Assembly (NCBI GenBank): GCA_029204225.1
Contig: CM055097.1
Location: forward strand, 6,407,676-6,471,675
Reading direction: 5' to 3'
DNA length: 64,000 nt
Source: Diphasiastrum complanatum
Taxonomy: Eukaryota; Streptophyta; Lycopodiopsida; Lycopodiales; Lycopodiaceae
A program made the position numbers and the translations under genes. How positions within the stretch are numbered: the stretch's first letter is position 1; each line of letters begins with the position of its first letter. Of the stretch, positions 1 through 11,805 are shown piece after piece. The notes beneath the pieces were generated by a model, which was not told the DNA's origin, ran no database searches, and saw only the letters and a program-made list of their open reading frames with translations.

Positions 1-518
1 ACTCATGTAGATGGCTATCACAATCATTCACACCCTCCACATCTATTGATCTTCTTTGTCTTAGCAATAGTTAAAAAATAAAAAATTAATATATTAATCT
101 ATACGCTCCAAAAAAATTTGTATATACATGCAAGATTGAAGTGATTTTCAAGTTAAAGCCTTACAGGAGACATCAGATTTTCCCAATGGGCTATTCTGAG
201 ATTCCACCAACTCATCCAGGAATCCACATATTGAAGGTCATTGTCTCTCACTTTTCCTATGCTCCACCACTTTTAATCTTTCTATATATAAAAATTGCTA
301 TCTCTCTGCTTGTTGCCTTCCTCCAACTTTTATGAAATTCAATATGAAGCTTTTTGCGCTCTTTAGCGACATATTTATCTATATGACTTTTAAGGCCTTT
401 CTCTTAGTGAAACAAACATAATCTCTCTCTACCATCGATAGTGTTACCTTGATTGTATACTTTTTTTATTGCACACTAGTTCGCTTGTGCCTCATTAGCC
501 ATAAACCCATGCAAATTT
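1..518. other. Intergenic sequence, nothing recognised
   Basis: No coding similarity, transposon end or RNA gene is visible. A short open frame at 141-335 has no recognisable content. The stretch lies outside the edge of the minus-strand LTR that begins at 519. Confidence 0.5.
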
Positions 519-1390
519 TGTTGAAAATTTCAGAATTCACACGTGCGGAGAATGTCCACAAGAGTGACTGATCTTGATTAACCTTTGTGATTGGCACAGT
601 ACCCTGATTCTAGATTGTTCAACAAGATCCAGTTTAGAAGATATGGCTAATTCGCAATCTAGCATGCTAATCAATAGACTATGATAGCCATGAATCAAAG
701 AATGATTAAAAGTACAAGATTACAATGCATAAGCATTAGCCTCAACACGAGTTAGAGAGAGAGAGCTAGAGAGATAACAAGAAAAAAAAAACAGTTTAGA
801 TCCAACCAAGCATGAGATAGCTACAAAACTTTGGTTCTTCATTACTTTGTGAATGAGAATGATATGTACATATATAGGAGAGCCAAAATTCGTGGTACTC
901 CTTGCATTCAATGCACATCCTACACCTATTCTAGTGCAAACAACTATTAACTTGACACCTAACTGCTAGCATGCATAGGTTGCACCTAACTTCTACCTGC
1001 TTTCTCCAAATGGCAATTTCTCACCTCGCCATGTATAAATCTACATGCATGTGTCCATTAGAGTGATTGCATGCTTTGCATGTCACTATGGAAACTTAGG
1101 ACATTATGCATTTATTGTGGCTCGAGTTTCTACAAGGTCATAATTGACCAATTCCATGTGAATCTCTATATGCATGTCAAACTAGACATTGTCAACATTA
1201 TTGCATATCATACTAGATCAACTAGACTTTATGCATGTCACTGGAGTTTGATTTACCTAACCCAAACTCGCCCTATTCTACAAGGATATGTGCTCAATTC
1301 ACATACCTTGGATATGTACAAAATATTTACATGGGTAGGATCCCCCAAACATTAACAACAGATGACAGATATGTTTTACAATTTTTAGCA
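519..1390 (-). mobile_element. Copia LTR, minus strand, diverged relative of the 57-kb element's LTR
   Basis: Read on the minus strand, the part at 519-880 matches in order the 3' half of the LTRs at 57012-57807 and 62163-62945: the CACACGTG motif, the 'tctagcatgctaatcaa' block, the 'cctcaacacgagttagagag' block and the 'gcatgagatagctacaaaac' block. The other edge at 1390 abuts a purine-rich tract (rc 1391-1400, AAGGAGGAG), as expected for a polypurine tract next to an LTR start. The stretch between (about 890-1380) is much more diverged. It is probably the 3' LTR of the element whose RNase H tail follows at 1391-1660. Confidence 0.7.
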
Positions 1391-1660
1391 CTCCTCCTTA
1401 AAATATATCTATTTGATGTTGGTGAAGATCCTTTGAGTTTGGATTCTTTGCTTTGCATTTGAAGTGAAGATGAACAAAGAATCCATCATAGCAGTATGCT
1501 TACCAAATCCATGATAAGTTCTCTTTGATAGAAATCTTTTCCAAATGTCTTTGAAAAATATTCCGCCAACCTACTATTATGCCAATGTACCTCCTGCATG
1601 TCTGATGTCGATCCTGGGTATGCAAAGTCCACATGCATGAAGTTGGCTACAAGAAAGACT
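1391..1660 (-). pseudogene. Copia RNase H C-terminal tail (remnant)
   Basis: On the minus strand this encodes a degraded version of the closing motif of copia RNase H (pattern ADIFTKxLGKD, here read as AEYFSKTFGKDF), followed by a short untranslated stretch and the polypurine tract at the LTR edge. It shows that the neighbouring LTR is a 3' LTR and that the element ran toward higher coordinates. The rest of pol is not recognisable beyond about 1660. Confidence 0.5.
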
Positions 1661-3748
1661 GAAAAAACCTAGGCTTCCATGCCTCATCATGACCACAAAG
1701 ATCATACAGATCAAGTTTGTACCATGAGCAATATTCAAGATTAAGCATACTAGCTTCATTAGTCCAAAAAATATGAACTCTATCCAAAATAGATCTAATC
1801 TTGAAACCATATTCAAACTTGATCAAATTAAGGCTAAATACTTTCTTGAGGGTGTAAGTGTCTTTAGTGGATGCTTCACTTAACCTCACAAGAAGTTTAC
1901 AATATGCTTCAATACATGAAAAAACTTCTTTTTTCAAACTATGAGTACTAAACTCATACTTGCTCTTACTCAATTTAAGAGCACCTTTCTCAAATTTGAA
2001 AATGGAGAGAAATTTGTTTATGAGGACTTCAAATTATGGAGATTGGGTATCTATAAATTTTTTTAAGGATGTACCCTTGCAAACAATGAAGATGACAAAT
2101 CATTCACTAGAATGTGGACAATTTTTTCCAATGAGAGACAAAAGTGCTCTTATATTGAATCTATTGTGGCAAATTAATAATACTTGATAGTTTCTAGGCT
2201 CATGCGATCAATGTGAAAACCAACTTGCGCAAAAGATCATTGAATGTGACCTTTATTGGTGGCTTAATTCACATGTAGGAAGAGTCGTATACACGAGGTT
2301 GTTGTGAAATATTTCTAGCTTGAGTAATCTAGTTTTCCCCTTTTATAAGTAACATAGGCAATAACTAATCGAAAATCTCATCATGTGGAGTTTAAGCCTA
2401 ATAGGTTGTGGCATAATATCAATGTTAAGTTTTTGTCTTGATTTCTTTCACTTTTGAGGACTAGAAATAAAAAATTGACATTAAAGTTCTATTTAGCAAT
2501 TTGGCCTTGGATATGCCATTTTTTTCATATTCCTATCATGATTTCAAGAGAAGTGACAACCTATGTTTAAAAAAAAAAAATTAAAACAAACCTTCTCCAA
2601 ATGCTTTATATACAAATATAAAGGAAAATCAAGAAAAAATAGCTAAAGAAGTATATCTCGTTTACATATTGAAGAAAATACATGACTAACATAACACTTT
2701 TTAGCTTTTCAAATTGGTCTAAGTGAAGGCCTTATTCTAGTCCTTGCACAGGCTTTACTGCCAAGTATAAGAAGATGCCCATCCCAAGAGAATGGCACTG
2801 CCATTCTCTTACCTAATATGAACCATTGGATGGAAATTTTCTTGCACTTGGCATTGAATGCTTGTGCAAGATTCATTCTCAGGGTAAGCGAAGCGTCAAT
2901 GCTGATATTGTATTATTGAGAATGACAATTTAATTCTTGTAACAATGATGAAACTTCTATTATTATGAGAGTTATGATAAATGTTTTCATTTTCCTACAT
3001 GTTCCACAAATACTTGTTTAAATCATGTACTTGTAGCAGAATAACTAGTTGATATAAACTTCATTCCCCCACGTAGATATTAACTTTGACATTGGCTGGG
3101 TTGGATTACCAACTTTAACTACATGTTTACCAATGATGTTGATATACATTAAAGAATGACTATCAATGGAAAAGATATGAATATGAGCACCCTTGATAGT
3201 GTGGGTGTGTAACACTAGGTTTGGTATAATGATGTTTTTTATATTGGTAGTCACATGGTAGTTAGTACCACAATGTAGGCATGTTATCAACTTTGAATTG
3301 TGGCATTCACCTATGCTGGTCTCACATGCCAAACAACATCGTTCTGTCTCAATGGCAACCAAATTGTCCCTAACATGGATAGCAATAAAGCTCATTCTAG
3401 CCCACATATAATGGTGTATAGTGCTAGATAAGAATCATTTCATGAACATAATTATGTATGAAAAATGAACTTGTTTCTAGATGTGAATTGTCATTGAATA
3501 TTAACACTTTGAGATGAGAGTTTCAATATACATTATAATTTCTCAATGGTCCAAGGGTGGTGATCATTGACTAGTGTGATTTGAAAAGTAATCACCTTTT
3601 ACAATCAACTATGTGAAACATACATTTGTTTCTATCTTGGTTATTAACACAACTTTTGAAAGTCAGATGAATTTGTTTGAGTCTGTGGTCAATAGGTAAA
3701 TAAAATAATGGGCCCTATTCATATTTTTTTGGCTAAGAAAATATTCAT
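1661..3748. other. Unassigned sequence
   Basis: No transposon end, RNA gene or known domain seen. Minus-strand open frames at 1647-1973 (108 codons) and 3045-3407 (120 codons) were examined. The second has two CxxC pairs and many histidines but no family I recognise. Both may be chance frames in old repeat DNA. Confidence 0.4.
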
Positions 3749-4071
3749 GTTGGATTGTGTAGGGAAAATAGTTCAAATGATCCATGAAAATTATTGATAT
3801 TATTGTTGTTATGTCAGTTTATTGAGTTACTGAACTGTGGGTCCACTCAGTGGATTAGGACCAGTTGGCCTCGCCACAAGGCAAGTCAACGAGATTCGCA
3901 TCACATCCACGACAACCTAGGCCATGCATAGGTTTCCAAAGTAAAAATTATATGTACAATGTTTTTGGTTTTGAGAAGTACAGTTGCTATGTGAGCTTGG
4001 TGTGGGAGAGTGCTTTCTGTGTGTTACTATGTGTGATGATCTGTGATCCTGCTTTAAGCAAACTTTAACTT
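3749..4071 (+). mobile_element. Candidate copia 5' LTR (boundaries uncertain)
   Basis: The stretch starts with TGTTGG and ends immediately before a primer-binding-site match at 4072. That placement is what a plus-strand 5' LTR predicts. No second copy is visible in the window, and the expected terminal CA is not clear, so the ends are tentative. Confidence 0.4.
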
Positions 4072-4083
4072 GGTATCAAAGCA
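4072..4083 (+). other. Primer-binding site (initiator tRNA-Met type)
   Basis: The bases TGGTATCAAAGC differ at one position from the common plant copia PBS TGGTATCAGAGC, complementary to the 3' end of initiator tRNA-Met. It supports an LTR ending at about 4071 and an element reading rightward, consistent with the gag fragment at 5317. Confidence 0.6.
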
Positions 4084-4523
4084 GGATAGGGAGTGTACAT
4101 AATATAGGGTAGCCATTGAAGAGAGCTTTGGAAGAAATCATTTATGAGACTTTAGGATTTACGGTGGTCAGAGAGCGGAAAGTGAAGCACCAGTGCACTA
4201 TTTTGGGAGGCTTGCCAAGCTCAGTACTAAGGTCTTTAGCATGTGTATAGAAAAAGACAGTGTCAAAAATGAGCAAAAACCACAAATTCTACAATTAGTT
4301 TATGAAAAAGACTGGGCTAGAGTTTTTCTCACAAAATCAACTATAATTTCATTGCCCGCGCATTGTTTTGGATGTGGTCACCATTTTTCCATGGATTTTG
4401 GCAATTGAAAGCTCGACAGACTCATAGCATGTAGGGCACCCTTGGTCTAGGCCTTAGATAACATTGCAAGGTGCTTGACAATTGAGAGATATCAAGCCAA
4501 AGGAGGGTGTGGAGGGCGTGGCA

Positions 4524-4667
<144 letters not shown>

Positions 4668-5316
4668 GCATCCAAATGAAGAAAAAGCAGTAGTGTAAAA
4701 GAGTGTTTAGCTACTCTAAGTGTCCACTTCAAAGTCCAAATTCACTCCTAACCACAAGATTGGAGCCACTTTCATAAATGGTCATGATTTAATATTCATT
4801 TGGTGGACTACACTGAGTTCTCTAGATTCAATAGTCAAGATTAACTTGAAGGGACCCAAAGTGTCTTGAAAAACAAAACAGCCTTCAACTTTCTTAAAAA
4901 TTTCAGTCTAAAAGGGACCCAAGGCCCGAAATTGTTGAAGAGTAAAGTTTCTTCACTATGAAGAAATAGTTCATTTTCTAAAAGGCCCTTATTTCCACCT
5001 CCTTTAATCATTTTGGACCAAACAAAGGGCACCTGGACTATACCTACATGTACGATACCACACAATAGAGTTTAACTATGGAAAAAGTGCTTAGTGGACA
5101 TCAAATCTCTTTATCCCTTCAGGGAGAGTGTAGTTAGGAATGTGAGGTAAGAGGCATTTCGCATTTGGAGACCAACTTGGCTTGCAAAACGGCACCTAAG
5201 CGATTGGAGGGCTTGGTGTGTAATTTTAGTAGGAGATCAAAACAAGTTTCCCACATCACCATTGTGCTCAAAATATCTCTTTTTAAACTACGGTTGCAGT
5301 TTTGGGTGTTTTTGAG

Positions 5317-5478
5317 ATGGTAAACATGGGGGAGTCCATTTTGAGCGAAAATATCAAATTGGATGGAATTTCTATCTACACTATGTGGAAATTCAAAATG
5401 AAAAACATTTTGATAGAGAAAGAATTGTGGGTTGTCATCATAGGTGAGGAGTGTAGAAGCAAACATCAAAGTGTTTGA
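5317..5478 (+). pseudogene. Copia gag N-terminus (fragment)
   Basis: A 53-codon frame starts at ATG 5317 and carries the start of a plant copia gag. A KLDG motif is followed by a TMWKFKMKN block and a LWVVI block, the usual pattern of the first 50 residues (bind-and-shape part of the capsid precursor). It ends at TGA 5476-5478 and the sequence is then cut off by the minus-strand LTR beginning about 5526. It is the only coding part left of the element whose PBS is at 4072. The leader between PBS and ATG is unusually long (about 1.2 kb), so other insertions besides the (AG)n tract probably lie in it. Confidence 0.65.
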
Positions 5479-5525
5479 CAATAAGGAGTGCATTGACCTT
5501 CATCAACTTATCGGAGGACCACATC

Positions 5526-6273
5526 AAGTGAAAACAGATCCAAAATGCACTTAATGGATCTTTGATCTTGGGTCAATTTGATCAACACATCTAGAACTAG
5601 TTAGAAGGTAGAAATCAACAATTTTAGCATGCTAGTCTTGCATAAATCACAAAGATTTGATCATGAACATCAAAATACGAGAAGGTACTGTTCCTGTCCG
5701 TACAACCACAGCAGCCTACTGTCCTTCACACATGTGGATTCAAGATCTACAAGAAAATCAACTTTTTTACACATAGGAACTCAAGATACATGAGAAAATG
5801 CTTCTTGGTTTCCAAGGGGAGGCTCGAACCTAAGACCAAAGAAACTTTGGATGTCAAGCTAACCAACTAAGCCAACCCCGTTGGTACATGAGAAAATGAC
5901 ATGAGATGGACATAGAATCAACAAAGATGAGATATCCACATGAATGATCAATATATGATTATGTTCTCCACGTTGGTACAACTATTTATAGCAGTCATGA
6001 TGTCATTTGTCCCTATTTTCCAACTATGCCCTAAAATGGCAACTTCTAGGTACTTAATCAAAAACTTAGAAATTATGGTCCAAATGCAATGTACCAAAAT
6101 TAACCAATTAGAATGCGTCCAAACAGGACCTCATCCACTTAGCTACTTGTTAAAAATAGTAATAACACTATTTAGAGCCTTATTGAAATTCATGAAACTA
6201 ACTCTAAGTTGAGATTTCACTTTGGCCTCCAAAATTGCCAATAAAAATGTTGAAACTAGTTGACAATTTTCAC
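5526..6273 (-). mobile_element. Copia LTR, minus strand (same family as 10692-11604 and 19271-19908)
   Basis: The upper edge at 6273 reads on the minus strand TGTGAAAATTGTC directly after the purine tract GAAGAGGGAG, which is the expected polypurine-tract/LTR junction. The interior block around 5690-5740 is shared with 19440-19490 (minus) and with 11400-11460 (plus orientation). The lower edge near 5526 is placed by alignment with the other copies. A 13-bp target duplication shows that a tRNA-derived insert landed inside it at 5801-5885. Confidence 0.65.
5801..5885 (-). mobile_element. tRNA-derived SINE-like insertion with 13-bp target-site duplication
   Basis: On the minus strand this holds an A-box-like TGGCTTAGTTGG (rc of 5863-5874) and a B-box-like GGTTCGAGCC (rc of 5821-5830), the internal pol III promoter of tRNAs. 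It is flanked by a perfect direct repeat, ACATGAGAAAATG, at 5788-5800 and 5886-5898. The insert is only about 85 bp, so it is either a very short SINE or a retroposed tRNA. A diverged relative occurs at 27545-27600. The acceptor stem does not pair well, so it is not a functional tRNA gene. Confidence 0.65.
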
Positions 6274-6505
6274 ACTCCCTCTTCAACTAGTTTTAGCATA
6301 GATTTAGAAAGTACACCAAGTGATGTTCTATGCTTTATGAACAAGTCTTTTCCCAATGCTTTGGTGAAGATATCAGCCACACATTCCTTTGAAGAAACAT
6401 GTTGAAGCTCCATCTCCATTGCCATGACTTGTTTCCTTATAAGGTGATATGCCACCTCAAAGCAATGTGAATTTTTTTGGTAGGTGAGAGGGTTATCATA
6501 TAGAG
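6274..6505 (-). pseudogene. Copia RNase H C-terminal part
   Basis: The minus strand encodes the last part of copia RNase H. An EVAYHLIRKQV block is followed by a VADIFTKALGKD block and a short tail, with a stop just before the polypurine tract. It belongs to the element whose 3' LTR is 5526-6273. Homology stops abruptly near 6505, where the upstream pol sequence has been lost. Confidence 0.75.
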
Positions 6506-7544
6506 ATGGGCTATGTTAAAAACCCACAGTATGTTATGGGATTATACAATTCTGCCACACGTCCATATCAACATATTTCTTCTATACATATATGGTTTTG
6601 GGTATATTTCTATATATATTTTTGGTGTATTTCTTTACATATTTCTATGCCCCCCACTAATTCCATTCCCACCGTAGGCTAAGTTAGTTGAAGAAGAATC
6701 AGAGACAAATACTACAATTTAAAATAGTGTATATATAGAGACTTGCCATGTCATGAATCCAAGATAGATGCATAAACTGAATCGAAGTTTGAAAACGGAT
6801 CGACGTAATTCAGATTTTCTGAAATTCAATTTTGATGAACATGATTCTCAAACAACATATTACATGATGCTAATATGACAAACAATCCTACAAGATCAAG
6901 ATGGTCACAAGCAAATGAAGAGAGCCTCAAGTATGTCCAACATCCTTTGGAACTCCTCAAAGTTTCAAAAGAAAACATGTGCTTGCTTATGTTGCACCAA
7001 AAAAGACGGAATATGTTTTATTGTCAAAAAATATAAGGGAAACGTTGATGCAACCATGTTGTAATAAGTTGTGTATTCGACTGTTCATGGATTCCTTGAA
7101 TCTGTGAACACGGTTTTCTGCTTCTTCTTATACTTCTGTAGTTACAGTTCTTTATGGTACTTCTTCTTATTAGAACAGTTACAGCAGAAGTGTTACTCAG
7201 TTTTCAGCATGTATTTCCCAACTTGTCAATGGGAGACATGGTTTCAATACTCAGCTACATGCATAACCAACCATGTAACCATCTATTGCTCAAGAGGATC
7301 AGCGTTTTAGAATAGGGAGCAATCTTATTATCTACTGAATCAGAAATAATCAAGACAAGATTAACTATTGGAACAAGAAACAAGATTCCTAGCAGCATTT
7401 TAACAATCTAAGGATCAAGAAACACTCATTTCTTGATGCTTAGATTGTTCAAGAACAATCAAGAACTGGGCTGTAAGGGAGTATGCAAGAATTATACCAC
7501 AAACCAGCCTATCTAGTTTACTTGATTGCTGATTACAAATGCCC
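6506..7544. other. Unassigned sequence between copia fragments
   Basis: No domain or element end was recognised. The 79-codon frame at 7071-7310 is not supported by any motif. The last part (about 7440-7544) is probably the leader of the minus-strand element whose PBS lies at 7545. Confidence 0.4.
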
Positions 7545-7556
7545 ACTCTGATACCA
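7545..7556 (-). other. Primer-binding site, minus strand, with adjoining candidate LTR
   Basis: The minus strand reads TGGTATCAGAGT, one base from the standard tRNA-Met primer site. The sequence just to the right begins TGTCATTAAACC, i.e. an LTR end in CA on the minus strand. The far LTR edge was not found; it may run to about 8030 or further into the repeats that follow. Confidence 0.55.
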
Positions 7557-8029
7557 TGTCATTAAACCACGGGGGTGAGCGGCAGCAAAAGCTCGATGCT
7601 TTGAGCACGGCATGTAGGAACGAAAACGCAACAGTTAGCAGCAAAAATATTCAAGTAGAAAAATTCATACAGATTGCGCAAATGAAGGACGCAGAAGTGA
7701 GGCAAAAATTGCACTCTGATTAATATCAAAAGTGAGTACAATGGCTTGAAGTAATAAGTTCAGCTTGCTGAGTGTGATAACATTGGCTACAGGGAAAAAC
7801 TCTGATTGAAAGATAAATTCAATTAACTCAATTAATACTTACATAGCTTGATTCAGCTAATTTACAAGTGTCGAGAGAAAAATATCTTATGCCTTAACTG
7901 CCATTTACTCTAGTTTTTCATCTGTACAAAGTTGGTAACCACCCTTAGGATATTTGTTTCTCCAGTTGTTTTAGGGTTGATGATAAGTTGGCAACATCAG
8001 TCTGCCAATGTAACAAAAGCGTGAAAAAC

Positions 8030-8440
8030 CCAAAGGTGCCCTTAGACTGAAGGTATGCAAATCATGAAGGTGCTCTTAGACTTAAGATATGTGAATCACG
8101 AAGGTGCCCTTAGACTGAAGGCAGCGAAGAAGACGAAAAAGGCGAAGGTGCCTTAGACTAAAGGGAACGAAAAAGACAAAGACTCAAGGCAGTGAAAAAG
8201 CCGAAAGTGTCTTAAAATGGTTTCTAAGGCATTCTGGCCATTTTGTCGCTTTTTTTGCAATGGGGCAAAAAAGACGAAGGTGACTTTAAAATGGTTTCTA
8301 AGGCTTTGTCTCCTTTTTTGTAAAGGGACAAAAAGGACGAAGGTGTCTTAAAATGGTTTCTAAGGCATTCTGGCCACTTTGTCTCCTTTTTCTCGAAGGG
8401 GCGAAAAAGGCGAAGGTGCCTAAAAATGGTTAAGGCAAAA
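8030..8440. repeat. Degenerate tandem repeats
   Basis: A unit containing 'gcgaaggtgcctta' is repeated with variation about eight times. The later copies add 'aaaatggtttctaaggc'. Period is roughly 35-70 bp. No coding content was seen. Confidence 0.75.
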
Positions 8441-8554
8441 CAAAATCTCAAAGGGAAAAAATGTGAAGGTCTAAAAACATGTAATCGGCCTTCGGTTTTC
8501 AGGATGCTCATTACTTGAACGATTTGTTTAAGGCTGAGCATAAGAAATCTAACA

Positions 8555-8760
8555 AAGGGCATATGAAAAATATGCCCTTCATGTTGCACAAAGGGCGGCC
8601 CAAAAATATGCCCTCATGTTGCACAAAGGGTGGCTGAAAAATGTGCCCTTTGTGCAACATAAAAGGCAGACTTACAAACGTGTCCTTTATGTTGCATAAA
8701 GGGCATATGAGAAATATGCACTTCATGTTGCACAAAGGGTGGCAATAAAAAGCCATTTTC
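8555..8760. repeat. Tandem/inverted minisatellite around 'ttgcacaaaggg'
   Basis: A unit of about 40 bp built on 'atgttgcacaaagggc' and 'aaaatatgccct' is repeated about five times, with one copy in inverted orientation near 8640. The open frames here are products of the repeat. Confidence 0.75.
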
Positions 8761-8799
8761 TATGCATCCATGTGTACATCATCAATTTCTATGGAGGAA

Positions 8800-9309
8800 A
8801 ATTCTTGGTGGACTTTTCATAGGTGTGAGGAGTCACAAATCATTGTGATTGATCTTTTAAGGAGTGTGTGATTGCACATGGATCTATTTCTTGATTGATG
8901 CAAACAATCTAGCTTCAATCTCTAAAAAAGATCTCACAAACATGCATCTATCATTCACCAACTATCATTCACATAGTAAGGCAACTTTTAATGAAAAGAC
9001 TAAGTATAAAATTGGTTTGCTCTCGGGTAGAGAGAGAATAAAAGTGAATGCTCTCAGGTAGAGAGAGAATGTAGAAAAAATTCTAAGTGCTGGAGCTCAC
9101 TCTCCCAAACTCTCATAAAAAAACTAAGTGTAAAATCAAGCTCACACTCTCTCTTAGATCACCTCTTCCATATTGAACCATTTTGGTACACCTCTTGATC
9201 TTATTGGTCTACATGATCAAACGACATTATGATGTGCTTTGTTCTTTCCCTCTACCATCAAGCCAAGTGTCAATAACCTACACTAGCTCAAGCTAATCTA
9301 GATCATATT
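8800..9309. repeat. Retroelement-derived repeat shared with 18250-18500
   Basis: The paired motif 'ctctcgggtagagagagaa' then 'ctctcaggtagagagagaa' at about 9018-9070 recurs at about 18277-18325, followed in both places by a 'cacctcttgat' block. This indicates two copies of one non-coding repeat, probably LTR or leader sequence. Confidence 0.5.
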
Positions 9310-9929
9310 TTGGCCAAATCACATATTTACAGGTGTATAAGATGGAGTGGATTTGGCATAGAACCCGCAAAACTCAAGATAGATAACTTTTATATTTTTC
9401 ACACATATCACAAGGCAAAGGGAGTATTTGTCTTCATTTTGATCATATTCAAGCTTGTTGAAAATGATATTAAATGTGAGATTCAAGGGATAGGAACCAT
9501 TCATATTTGGCTTGAGTCAAGAAGAAGAGCAAAGCTTCAAGATGCCTTGTACGTTCCTTCAATGTCTAGAAACTTGTTGAGTATAAGTAAATTGACAATG
9601 GATATGATGTCAATGTTTGCTTTATAGTCAAGATAGAAAATGTCATTTCCATGGATGTTGGTTTTGATATTAGTGTCAAGAATCATTTTTCAAGTGTGAA
9701 TGGAAGTGCTTCTAATGTTGTTGGTGTCAAGAAACTTGCAAGGCTCAAGGAGGAGTCAAGTGAAGAAGAAGATGTAGAGCATCAACCTAATCCACACCCA
9801 AAGACACCAAGGAGATCATCAAGATTTAAGGAGATGCCATCAAGGCTTGTTTGCATGAGAAAAGACATGCAAACGGAAGACACAATCTCATTCACCTCTA
9901 ACACTTTCATGACTTCTTTAATAGATTGA
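9310..9929 (+). pseudogene. Copia pol remnant with internal deletion
   Basis: The frame at 9310-9627 ends with the protease-to-integrase linker pattern of copia (a GIGT block, then ALYVPSMSRNLLSISKL). The frame at 9651-9929 carries the acidic, proline-rich linker that sits between integrase and reverse transcriptase (PRRSSR motif). Integrase and RT are missing, so a deletion of well over 1 kb has fused the flanking parts. The remnant reads toward the LTR at 10692 and is probably its internal region. Confidence 0.55.
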
Positions 9930-10691
9930 TCAAGTTGCCTTGATGATGTGTTTAGATCTCAAAGTAGATTTGAGATAATTGCACATGACTATGATACTTT
10001 GATGGGATACAAAAATTTGATGATTTGTGAATCTCCACTACATAGCATGTCATTAGCTTATGTATGGAATATCCATCTACTTGCTCTCGGATTTTATGCA
10101 AGTATGATTGGTTACTTCATCCATGTGTTGGATAATGGTGTTTTCATGTTTTGAGGAATCTTGTAAAATCATTATGAGAATAAGTGGATTATCCTCCAAG
10201 GAAGCTTGTATCCATAATGAAGTATTTAGCCTCATTAGATCTGAAAATAGCATGGAATTCAAGCATAAAGAAATGATGCAAAATCTTTGTTATTTTAACA
10301 TGCATAGTCTTGGCAATCTTGATATGTCTAATCCTTAGGATCTTGGTAACATGATGATGGATCTTTGTGATCCTTCCGATGCAAAAATTTCTCTTGATTT
10401 CCTCAAGGAGGAGCAACTATTTTTAAGGAGGAGTTTTGGGATCAATCATGTTCTTCAGGGATGGAAGAAATCAATGGCAAAGACGCTCAAATGGAGGAAA
10501 GCTTTTCATGGTGCTTGGAAATGGTTTTCAAGCAAGTAAGCCTTTCATGTTTATGGTGATCTTGTAGCAATCTCAGGTCTATTGGCTGGTTTTCTCATCA
10601 AATCCATGCCAAAGGACTTGAGAAGCTATTTTTAGCTAGTTAAGTTTTGGATAGATCTAGCATACTCATCAAGCTATAATTTGAGGAGGAG
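9930..10691 (+). other. Non-coding 3' internal part of copia remnant
   Basis: No pol motif is present. The stretch ends in the purine tract GAGGAGGAG (10683-10691), the polypurine tract of the element, abutting the LTR. Confidence 0.5.
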
Positions 10692-11604
10692 TATGAAGAT
10701 TATCCAAATTATAACTTGATAATTTCACATTTTCATGTATTCCCATGTGTGAATAGTAGGCCTAGTTTCATTATTTCATTCATGCCATAAAATAGCTTGT
10801 TTCATAAAGCAATGTGAAAGTAGACAAAACTAGTCAAGTAGATACATGCCAAGTGTCATCATGAGGATGAACTTCAATCTCCTCATGCTTGTACAAATCA
10901 AATGCATGATTAGGCATAGGAAAGAAGACATCCATCTCAAGTTTTATGAGGTGTTGACACATGTCCTAGATGTCAAAAATGTCAATTAGTTAAGTTGATC
11001 TAATTTGGGAATTTGGAGGCCAAAGTAAAATTTCAACTTAGAGATAAGTTTTTGAATGTTAATAAAGTCATAAAATAGTGCCTTTACTATTTTTTTAGTA
11101 GGTGAAGTGATAAGTTCAAATTTGGACCTATCCTAATTGGCTAATGTGGATACATTGCATCTAGTCAACTTAAACTAGGTTTTTTTGTGAAGTACCTACC
11201 TAGAAACTACCAAAATTAAGACAATTTTTGGCAAGGCATCAAATGACACTATTTATGCCATAGATAGTTGTACCTATGTGGAGAACCTATCTTGTTGTTC
11301 TCATTTTATATGGAAAATTTACCTCTTTTGGTCCATATCTTGCATATTTCTTGTAATATGTTAATTTCTAGTGTGTAGAATACAACTTTTATTGTTTAAC
11401 TTGAATCCACACATGTGAATGATGATGTGACTGCTACTGTCGTATGGAAAAGGACAATACTACATTGGATCTTAGTGTTTATTCATGTATTTCCAAGTTC
11501 TAGCATGGTGGATGCATGATTTCTAGCTTGTAGATGAATCTAGACCAAATTTGTCTAACGATCAGTTGATCCACAAATGATATTTTGGATATGATTTTCT
11601 CACA
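10692..11604 (+). mobile_element. Copia LTR, plus strand
   Basis: The start follows a polypurine tract and aligns with the TGTGAAAATT start of the related LTR at 6273, though the first bases here are TATGAAG, so the terminal TG is mutated. The end at CACA is followed at once by a perfect PBS. The 'cacacatgtg' and 'tgctactgtcgtatgg' blocks are shared with the minus-strand LTRs at 5526-6273 and 19271-19908. Since it has a polypurine tract on its left and a PBS on its right, it is shared between two tandem internal regions or reflects unequal recombination. Confidence 0.75.
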
Positions 11605-11792
11605 TGGTATCAGAGCAATTTTTAGGCTAAATTTGGAGGTTTTCCCTAATCTAGTGGATTATTTGAGGGCGCCATAAATTCTAGAGTGAATTGGAGTGGC
11701 TTCTATCTCAAATCAATCATTTTCAAGTGTAGAAAGTGGAACTTTGTGATCCTAGCATCATTTTAGGTCAAATAACTTGGAGTAGGCCAATT
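11605..11792 (+). other. Primer-binding site and leader, interrupted by CACTA insertion
   Basis: TGGTATCAGAGC at 11605-11616 is a perfect initiator tRNA-Met primer site. The following leader has no reading frame of note. It is split at 11792/17074 by the CACTA element and its ATT target duplication. Confidence 0.8.
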
Positions 11793-11805
11793 CACTACAA
11801 GAAAA

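Noticed and set aside
3045-3407. Zinc-binding protein on the minus strand (two CxxC pairs)
   Set aside because: No family was recognised, spacing fits no known finger, and nearby sequence has no gene signals; kept only as an unassigned frame.
5801-5885. Functional tRNA gene
   Set aside because: A- and B-box words are present, but the acceptor stem does not pair and the flanking target duplication shows a retroposed insert.
8030-8760. CRISPR-like array
   Set aside because: The repeats are degenerate, spacers are not unique, and the context is plant transposon DNA.
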